From the NCBI RefSeq assembly GCF_904849725.1, contig NC_058520.1, positions 323,217,186 through 323,281,185 of the forward strand: DNA of 64,000 nt, read 5' to 3'. This document shows positions 57,024 through 64,000 of the stretch, one piece after another. Position numbers and translations under genes: made by a program. The notes beneath the pieces are model-generated. The model was not told where the DNA came from. It searched no databases and saw only the letters and a program-made list of their open reading frames with translations. Within the stretch, counting starts at the first letter, position 1, and each line of letters starts with the position of its first letter. This DNA comes from Hordeum vulgare subsp. vulgare. Taxonomy: Eukaryota > Streptophyta > Magnoliopsida > Poales > Poaceae.

Positions 57024-59333
57024 TTGGGGTCCCCACAGAGCTGGTATTAGAGCCATCCCGACTGTAGGAAGCCCTTAGTTAGCACGGACGTTAGTTAGGA
57101 CAAAACTAATTTCCAGACCCTTCAAAAGTACTTACAAACGTGTATCTTTCTCACCTGTCCTAAATTTTCAAAGGAAGCAAGGTTTTTTTCCTTAGCACTT
57201 CCACTCTTATTATCTTGACACTCCTTGTGTGCTTCTTCAAAACTTGCAAATGTCCGCTAGCACCCTTATGCCTCACCACGGGATTACTAAAAATCCTCGT
57301 GTGTAAATCGGAAGGAAGCAACCTTTCCAAGCAACCACCCATGTACTTGGAGGACAGGGATGGCGACGCTACGACCATGCGGCACCAACAGAAGTACCTC
57401 CATGAGGAACAAGGACATCGAGGCCCAGAAGATGGCGACACCCTCGACATTGTCCCCGGGTAATGCCACCTTCACCTACGATAATCAGGACTTAATATGT
57501 GCAAGACGATGATCTGCATCGCTAATAGAGCGACCCTCTCAACATCAAGGTTGTGTCGACCACCACCGGTGGATGAGAACCTCGCTATTTGGTCTGCCTC
57601 ACCTTAGTGAGAAGGAAAATGGTTCTGTTCACCCCCCGCCCTTGGTGTCGATATTGTGATCAACGTGACTGACAGGTCGAAACTCTATCATGCCTTGCTA
57701 ATGTCATTGCATAAAAGTTGTCCACTTGGAACTCTTGACACCTTGGAAGGAAAGGAGACAATGACATGATTATGAAGCCAACAGAAGACCCTGTCAATGA
57801 CAGCCATGAGGAACCACCCTCGTCGGCAGCTCACCAGACGAGAAGTCGTCAAGAATTCTTTTCAGATCACCCCGAGTCATTCCAGCAAACAACAACAAGA
57901 GACATGGCGACACCATAAGAACACCCAAAAGACTGAGCAGACTTCTCCCCAAGATAGAAAGCAAGCACGACTGTTATGTCCGACAACTCCTAGGGTAAGA
58001 TGACTCCCCTATACGAAGTCGAGTCCGTGAAATGGTTCGGATGGAACCATGTTGTTGTTGCTTGTTTTTGTTGTTTGTGCCTTGATATGAGTTGCGCTTT
58101 TTCTCTAGGAGACAACTACGCAGTTATATAACCTGCCTCATCTTGTTGTTTGAGTTGACTTTGCAACACTTGTTTGATTGCACCTGCACTAGACCACCCC
58201 CTTAGGCACTTCCCTCTAGGTTGCTATCCTCTCTCTCACCTTTCTCGACAACTGGAGACGAGCAAGACAAGATGCACCAAGGATCCACTTCGACAGGCGA
58301 CTGACACTCAAGACACTGGCTACACCATGCTCAACCAGGCGCAACTTGTAAGAGACAAGCTTTCCCTTGAGATTGGAAACCCCTTCCTAGGCCACCCTAA
58401 CCTCCACAAGCTTTCCCAAGTCAAATTGCTGGTCACGTGTCTAACACACGGATATGTCAGAGCACCGTTGAGCTCCCATAAACCCTCGCTTAGCACTGGG
58501 TTCTTTGTGGAACAAGTGATCACGGTGAACAAGTATCCTTCAAACTTAAGCTTGCACCAAAACCCATATGCCATAAGAAGGGCCGTTCCGGGATATAAGA
58601 ATATTATACTATGGTTTTTTGTGATGATGATAGGTGTCTTGAGGATATAGCTAGACTATCTTGGTGGATCGTAAGACCCTTATAAAGGTAGGTGAACTTG
58701 GTGGAACAAGTTGATATAGCCGCATAACCTACATATTTCTAGAATAACTTTGAATTTAGTAGGACGATTATTATCACGAGCAATAATTCTTGGTGGTATA
58801 ATTGACTTTATCAAGTAGTTGACATGGTTGATGATTTTACCATAAAGACTTGGAGTAACGAGTGAAAGTTCTTATTGGACTTGAGTTTGGATTTAAATAG
58901 GTGACCTCAATAGAGTATCAATGATGACATAAACTACATGGCTCAGAGTAAATTGGATTTAGCCCGATGATCTCGATCATGACACCATGTTTCTCGGTGG
59001 ATAACGAGTAGTGGTAATTGGAGTTGTGGAATTAAATTGTGAACCCATATAAGCTTGGACATGAAAATTAGTTCACCATGATATTGAGAGTAGGTGGACA
59101 TAATGTGATATGGTCCTTGCAAATAATATGTGGATTATGAGGACTCTAGGTGATCATGAAGAACCCCATCAATATTGGATTTCAAGGAGTGATGAGTCCA
59201 GTGATGACCGATATGATTGATGTATCCCTTGATTGGATTCGTAGGAAGGAAAACAGACCTTTGATTGGTATACTATGTGTTTCCTTAATATAGGAATGCA
59301 GTACCCTGTCCATTGGATGATCTAGTTGAGCAC
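57024..59333 (+). mobile_element. GypH: remnant gypsy element with primer site but no recognisable pol
   Basis: Positions 57024-57037 (ttggggtccccaca) look like the last bases of an LTR. They are followed by GAGC and a tRNA-Met-type primer site. The next bases, ccatcccgactgtaggaagcc, resemble the corresponding place in TekD. The remaining 2.3 kb has no gag or pol motif I can identify; short frames exist at 57360-57510, 57797-58003 and 58174-58650 without known domains. AthE inserted in its LTR and AthI in its interior. Probably non-autonomous or a highly decayed relative of TekD. Confidence 0.55.
57042..57054 (+). promoter_or_regulatory. GypH primer-binding site (tRNA-Met type)
   Basis: TGGTATTAGAGCC differs at one base from TGGTATCAGAGCC. 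It lies four bases after the LTR end CCCCACA, the same spacing as in TekD. Confidence 0.78.
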
Positions 59334-60615
59334 TGATACGTCCATTTTGCATCATGCTTTTATGTTGACATTTATCGCTTTTTGGGCTGTTATTTCACTT
59401 CACGGTACAATACTTATGCCTTTTATCTCTTATTTTGCAAGGGTTACATGAAGAGGGAGAATGCTAGCAGCTGGAATTCTGGCTTGAAAGTGGAGCAAGT
59501 TTGATATACCTATTCTGCGCAACTCTAAACGCCGTAAAAATCAACGAGCATTTTTTTCCGGATTTATAACAAATACTGGGCCGAAGAAGCGCCAGAGGGG
59601 CGCCAGCAGGTGGGGACTCATCACCATCAACATCTCATCGGAGGGGACTCATCACCATCAACATCTTCATCAACACCATCTCATCTCCAAACCCTAGTTC
59701 ATCACTTGTAACCAATCTCCGTATCGCGACTCCGATTGGTACTTGTAAGGTTGCTTGTAGTGTTGATTACTCTTTGTATTTGATGCTAGTTGGATTACTT
59801 GGTGGAAGAGTTTATGTTCAGATCCTTGATACTACTCATTACCTCTCTGGTCATGAATATGATTATTCTTTGTGAGTAGTTACTTTTGTTCCTCAGGACA
59901 TGGGATAAGTCATGCTAATAGTAGTCATGTGAATTTGGTATTCATTCGATATTTTGATGTGTTGTATGTTGTTTTTCCTCTAGTGGTGTTATGTGAACGT
60001 CGACTACATAACACTTCACCATTATTTGGTCCTATAGGAAGGCATTGGAAAGTAGTAAGTAGATGATGGGTTGCTAGAGTGACAGAAGCTTAAACCCTAG
60101 TTTATGCGTTGCTTCGTGAGGGGCTGATTTGGATCACTAGTTTAATGCTATGGTTAGACTTTGTCTTAATTCTATTTTCGTAGTTGCGGATGCTTGCGAG
60201 AGGGGTTAATCATTAAGTGGGATGCTTTTCCAAGTAAGGGCAGTATCGAAGCGCCGGTCCACCCACATATCAAACTATCGAAGTAATGAACGTGAATCAT
60301 ATGAACATGATGAAAACTAGAATGACAGAAATTCCCGTGTGTCCTCGGGAGCGTTTTTCGTCCTATAAGACTTTGTCCGGGCTTGTCCCTTGCTACAAAA
60401 GGGATTGGGCCACTTTGCTGCACCGTTGCTACTTTTGTTACTTGTTGCTTGCTACGGATCATCTCACCACACAATCACTTGTTACTGATAATTTCAGTGC
60501 CTGCAGATTTTACCTTGCTGAAAACCACTTGTCAGATCCTTCTGCTCCTCGTTGGGTTCGACACTCTTACTTATCAAAAGGACTACGATTGATCCCCTAT
60601 ACTTGTGGGTCATCA
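59334..60615 (+). mobile_element. AthI 5' LTR
   Basis: Starts TGATACGTCCATTTTGCATC and ends CTTGTGGGTCATCA, 1282 bases, shorter than the AthB LTRs because a segment near 59580-59660 (around the promoter/leader) is missing. An 18-base direct repeat, ggactcatcaccatcaac, occurs at 59613 and 59644. Confidence 0.9.
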
Positions 60616-60626
60616 AGACTCTTTTC

Positions 60627-60644
60627 TGGCGCCATTGCCGGGGA
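60627..60644 (+). promoter_or_regulatory. AthI primer-binding site
   Basis: TGGCGCCATTGCCGGGG lies 11 bases after the LTR end. It is close to TGGCGCCGTTGCCGGGG, which fits a plant tRNA-Asp 3' end. Confidence 0.72.
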
Positions 60645-60721
60645 TTGAAGCGCCTTTGGTAAGTGGAATTTGGTAAGGAAACATTCATATAGTGTGCTGA
60701 ATTTTATTGTCACTTGTCACT

Positions 60722-61681
60722 ATGGATACTAATCCTTTGAGGGGCTTGTTAGGGGTATCTTCAGCTCGAACGGAAGCACGAAGAGTTGCTCCTCAACCTG
60801 CTGCACATACTGAAAATATTTGCATTGAATTTCCTTCGGGTATGCTTGAGAAACTGCTGGCTAATTCTTATACAAGAGATGGAACATCACATCCAGACTT
60901 GCATCTAATCTATGTAGATGAAGTTTATGGTTTATTTAAGCTTGCAGGTTTGCCCGAGGATGAGGTATTTCCTTTATCTTTGAAGGATAAGGCGTTGACA
61001 TGGTATAGGCTATCTGATCATACTAGATCATGGGACTACAATCGGTTGAAATTGGAATTTCATTAAAAGTTTTATCCTATGCATTTAGTACATCATGATC
61101 AGAATTATATTTATAAGTTTTGGCCTCGTGACAGAGAAAGCATCGCTCAAGCTTGGGGGAGGCTTAAATCAATGTTATATTCATGCCCCAATCATGAGCT
61201 ATCGAGACAAATTATCATTTAGAACTTCTATGCTCGACTTTCTCATGATGATCGCACCATGCTTGACACTTCTTGTACCAGTTCTTTTATGAAGAGAGAT
61301 ATTGACTTCAAATGTAATTTATTGGAGAGAATTAAACACAACTCTGAATATTGGGAGCTTGAAGAAGGTAAGGAGTCAGGTATGAATTTCACGTTTGATT
61401 GCGTTAAATCCTTTGTTGAAACAAATACTTTTTGTGACTTTAGCGCTAAGTATGGACTTGACTCTGAGATAGTAGCTTCATTGTGTGAATCATTTGCTAC
61501 TCATATTGATCTCCCCAAAGAGAAGTGATTTAAATATCATCCTCCTTTAGAAGTCAATGTAGTTAAACCCAATCCAGTTGAAGAGAAATTCATTTCCTAT
61601 AATGATCCTGTTGTTCCCAGTGCTTACATTGAGAAACCACCTTTCCTTGTTAGGATAAAGGATCATTCTAAAGCTTCAGCT
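60722..61681 (+). pseudogene. AthI gag
   Basis: ATG 60722 opens MDTNPLRGLLGVSSARTEAR. Then YVDEVYGLFKLAGLPEDE, LKDKALTWYRL and NRLKLEFH with TAA at 61064, FYPMHLVHHDQNYIYKFWPR, a TAG near 61220, NFYARLSHDDRTMLDTSCTS, NLLERIKHNSEYWELEEGKE and LPKEK, TGA, FKYHPP (the TGA at about 61527 replaces Trp). The frame is kept throughout, so only point stops break it. Confidence 0.9.
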
Positions 61682-62419
61682 GTGATACGTAGAGGCTACA
61701 TTAGAACACCTACACCCCCTGAGAAAATTAGAGTTGAACCTAGAATTGCTATTATCAAAGATATTCTATCCGACGATGTTGAGGTACATAATACTCACTT
61801 CTGTGAAGATGTTGCTAGAATTGCTAAACCTCATGCTAGAGACAAACATAGACCTGTTGTTGGCACGCTTGTTGTTTCTGTTAAGATAGGAGATCATTGC
61901 TATCATGGTTTATGTGACGTGGGTGCTAGTGTTACTGCAATACCTCAATCCTTATATGATGAAATCAAAGATGAGATTGCACCTGTTCAGATAGAGCCTA
62001 TTGATGTCACTATTCAGCTTGCCAATAGAGATACTATCTACCCTATGGGAATTGTTAGGGATGTTGAAGTCTTATGTGGTAAAACGAAGTATCCTGCTGA
62101 TTTCCTCGTTCTTGCTACCGCACAAGATAGCTTTTGTCCCATCATATTTGGCAGATCTTTTCTCAATAATATCAATGCTCATATTGACTGTGAGAAGCAA
62201 ACTGTTACTGTTGGCTTTGAAGGTGTGTCACACGATTTCAATTTCTCCAAGTTTGGTAGACAACCTCATGAAAAAGAGTTGCCTAGTAGGGATGAAACTA
62301 TTGCCTTAGCTTCTATTGCCGTACCTCCTACTGATACCTTAGAGCAATACTTGCTTGAGCATGAAAACGATATGCATATGGATGAAAGGGATGAGATAGA
62401 TAGAGTTTTATTAGAATAA
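61682..62419 (+). pseudogene. AthI protease region (open)
   Basis: A 245-codon open frame, in phase with gag, with YIRTPTPPEKIRVEPRIAII, CDVGASVTAIPQSLYDEIKD (protease active site D-V-G-A), DVEVLCGKTKYPADFLVLAT, FGRSFLNNINAHIDCEKQTV and LEQYLLEHENDMHMDERDEI. It ends at a TAA at 62417-62419, where AthB has CAA (EQDP..). The best-preserved protease of the three copies. Confidence 0.9.
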
Positions 62420-63500
62420 TATTCTATTCTTAAGAATAACTTGCGTGTTGAACTGCTTGGGGATCCACCCCCACCAAAGCGTGATCCTGTGTTCGAGCTT
62501 AAACAGTTGCCTGATACTCTTAAGTATGCTTATCTTGATGAAAAAGAGATATATCATGTTATTATTAATTCTAGCCTATCAGAGCATGAAGAAAATAAGT
62601 TATTAAAAACTCTGAGGAAGCACCGTGCTGCTATTGGATATACTCTTGATGATCTTAAGGGCATTAGTCCTACTCTATGCCAGCACAAGATTAAAACTGA
62701 TCCTGATTTCAGAGCAGTTGCTGATCATCAAAGGAGATTAAATCCTAAGATGAAAGAAGTAGTGAGAAAAGAAATACTAAAGCTCCTGGAAGCAGGTATC
62801 ATCTATCATGTTGCTCATAGTGATTGGGTGAGTCTGGTGCATTGCGTCCCTAAGAAGGGAGGCATTACCGTTGTCCCTAATGATAAGGATTAATTGATCC
62901 AACACAGGATTATTACTGGATATAGGATGGTGATCGATTTTAGGAAATTGAATAAAGCCACTAGGAAAGATCATTAACCTTTACTTTTTTATCGACCAAA
63001 TGTTAGAAAGGTTGTCTAAACACAAACACTTTTGCTTTCTAGATGGTTATTCTGGTTTCTCCCAAATACCAGTTGCACAATCTGATCAGGAGAAGATTAC
63101 TTTCACCTGCCCTTTTGGTACCTTTGCTTATAGACGTATGCCTTTTGGCTTATGTAATGCACCTGCCACCTTTCAAAGATGTATGATGGATATATTCTAT
63201 GACTTTTGTGAAAAGATTCTTGAGGTTTTCATGGATGAATTCTCCGCTTACGGGTCTTCCTTTGATGATTGCCTCAGCAACCTTGATCGAGTTTTGCAGA
63301 GATGTAAAGACACCAATCTTGTCTTGAATTGGGAGAAGTGTCACTTTATGGTTAATGAAGGCATCGTATTAGGACATAAAATTTCTGAAAGAGCTATTGA
63401 AGTCGATAAGGCTAAGGTTTATGCAATCGAGAAAATGCCATACCCCAGAGGTATCAAAGGTATAAGGTGATTCCTTGGTCATGCTAGTTTCTATAGAGGT
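62420..63500 (+). pseudogene. AthI reverse transcriptase, inactive and truncated
   Basis: FELKQLPDTLKYAYLDEKEI, HRAAIGYTLDDLKGISPTLC and PKKGGITVVPNDKD, then TAA at 62891 and a frameshift near 62975. The rest, FCFLDGYSGFSQIPVAQSDQ, FTCPFGTFAYRRMPFGLCNA and [20 protein letters not shown], is in a new frame. The catalytic motif reads FMDEF instead of FMDDF (about 63229-63243), so the second Asp is Glu. The frame stops at 63468 and the element breaks off at about 63500. Confidence 0.9.
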
Positions 63501-64000
63501 ATCCAATACCCTCATGCTACTAGGAGTACTAGTAAAGTACACATCAACATCATGTATATCTAATATACTTCTCTTGACTTTTGCCAGCCTTCTTATCTAC
63601 CAAGTATCTAGAGTTGCTCCGCCTCAGTGACTGTTCCCCTCATTACAGAAGCACTTAGTCTCGGGTTTGGGTTTAATCTTGGGTCTCTTCATTAGTGCAG
63701 CAACTGTTTTGCCGTTTCACGAAGTATCCCTTCTAGCCCTTGCCTTTCTTGAAACTTAGTGGTTTTACAAACCATCAACTATTGATGCTCCTTCTAGATT
63801 TCTACATTCGTAGTGTCAAACATCGCGAATCGCTCAAGGATCATTGTATGTATCCCTGATATGTTATAGTTCATCACGGAGCTCTCACAGCTTGGTGGCA
63901 GTGACTTTGGAGAACTGTCACTATCTCATCTGGAAGATTAACTCCCACTTGATTCAAGCGATTGTCGTACTCAGACAATCTGAGCACACGCTCAACGATT
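63501..64000 (-). pseudogene. Copia gag fragment (BARE/WIS/Angela type), ending at the protease active site
   Basis: Minus strand. From the window edge it encodes LRLSEYDNRLNQVGVNLPDE, followed downstream by a degraded zinc knuckle (CFCNEGNSH, about 63655), YLVDKKAGKSQEKY and finally a V-L-D-T at about 63508-63519, the start of the copia protease active site. It stops there at the AthI junction. I recognise this as the abundant Triticeae BARE/WIS/Angela group from memory. Several stops. The rest of the element would lie right of the window. Confidence 0.72.

Larger units (their letters stand above)
59334..63500 (+). mobile_element. AthI: third Athila-lineage element, truncated
   Basis: Plus-strand 5' LTR (59334-60615), primer site, gag, protease and part of RT in the same order as AthB. 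It breaks off at about 63500, just after HASFYRG in the connection region following RT. RNase H, integrase and 3' LTR are absent and copia sequence follows. Confidence 0.9.

Noticed and set aside
57360..57512. Gag start in GypH
   Set aside because: The plus-strand frame is about 50 codons and lacks the tryptophan-bearing Retrotrans_gag blocks and zinc knuckle.
1..64000. Host protein-coding gene
   Set aside because: Every frame with recognisable motifs belongs to gag, pol or element-associated ORFs; remaining frames overlap these or lie in LTRs. The antisense genes are gene-like but sit within element boundaries.

Overview
This window looks like intergenic DNA from a large grass genome, most likely Triticeae (wheat, barley, rye group). 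I found no host protein gene, tRNA or rRNA. Nearly every base can be assigned to LTR retrotransposons, one Helitron and their debris. The Triticeae call rests on LTR and polyprotein types I recognise from memory (LTRs opening TGATACGTCC, Athila-type polyproteins, BARE/WIS/Angela-type copia gag); no database was searched. I use my own labels for the elements.

Layout. (1) 1-18494: TatA, a Ty3/gypsy element of the Tat lineage on the minus strand. It has a 5' LTR (17626-18494), gag, a mostly deleted pol, two tandem-repeat arrays, a convergent antisense gene on the plus strand (624-3041), and the start of its 3' LTR (371 downward). AthB, a full-length Athila-lineage element (7104-17263, minus), sits inside its gag. 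(2) 18495-28516 and 42539-43720: TatC, a second Tat-lineage element on the plus strand, with gag, protease, RT, two RNase H domains, integrase, a convergent multi-exon antisense gene on the minus strand, and part of a 3' LTR. TekD (28517-42538, minus), a chromodomain-bearing Tekay-type element with LTRs of about 4.1 kb, split the antisense gene within its first intron. (3) 43721-57023: AthE, a second Athila copy (minus), truncated at its left end. It contains a solo LTR (46529-48126, perfect 5-bp target duplication) and a 2.5-kb Helitron (49011-51511) inside the integrase. (4) 57024-59333: remnant GypH, an LTR end, a tRNA-Met-type primer site and an internal region with no recognisable pol. 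(5) 59334-about 63500: AthI, a third Athila copy (plus), broken off within RT. (6) About 63501-64000: a copia gag fragment on the minus strand, ending at the protease active site.

Inferred order of events: TatC is oldest, TatA inserted into TatC, and AthB inserted into TatA. Independently TekD inserted into TatC, AthE into GypH, the solo LTR and Helitron into AthE, and AthI into GypH. All coding regions carry stops or frameshifts, many of them CAG-to-TAG.

Most interesting point: both Tat elements carry an antisense, gene-like transcription unit convergent to pol. In TatC it can be read as about nine or ten exons with GT...AG junctions, its own TATA box and a non-coding first exon. Other points are a forward TATA/ATG block in the TekD LTRs opposite to pol, extra ORFs in TekD (before gag) and AthB/AthE (after integrase), and a duplicated polypurine-like motif in the Athila copies.
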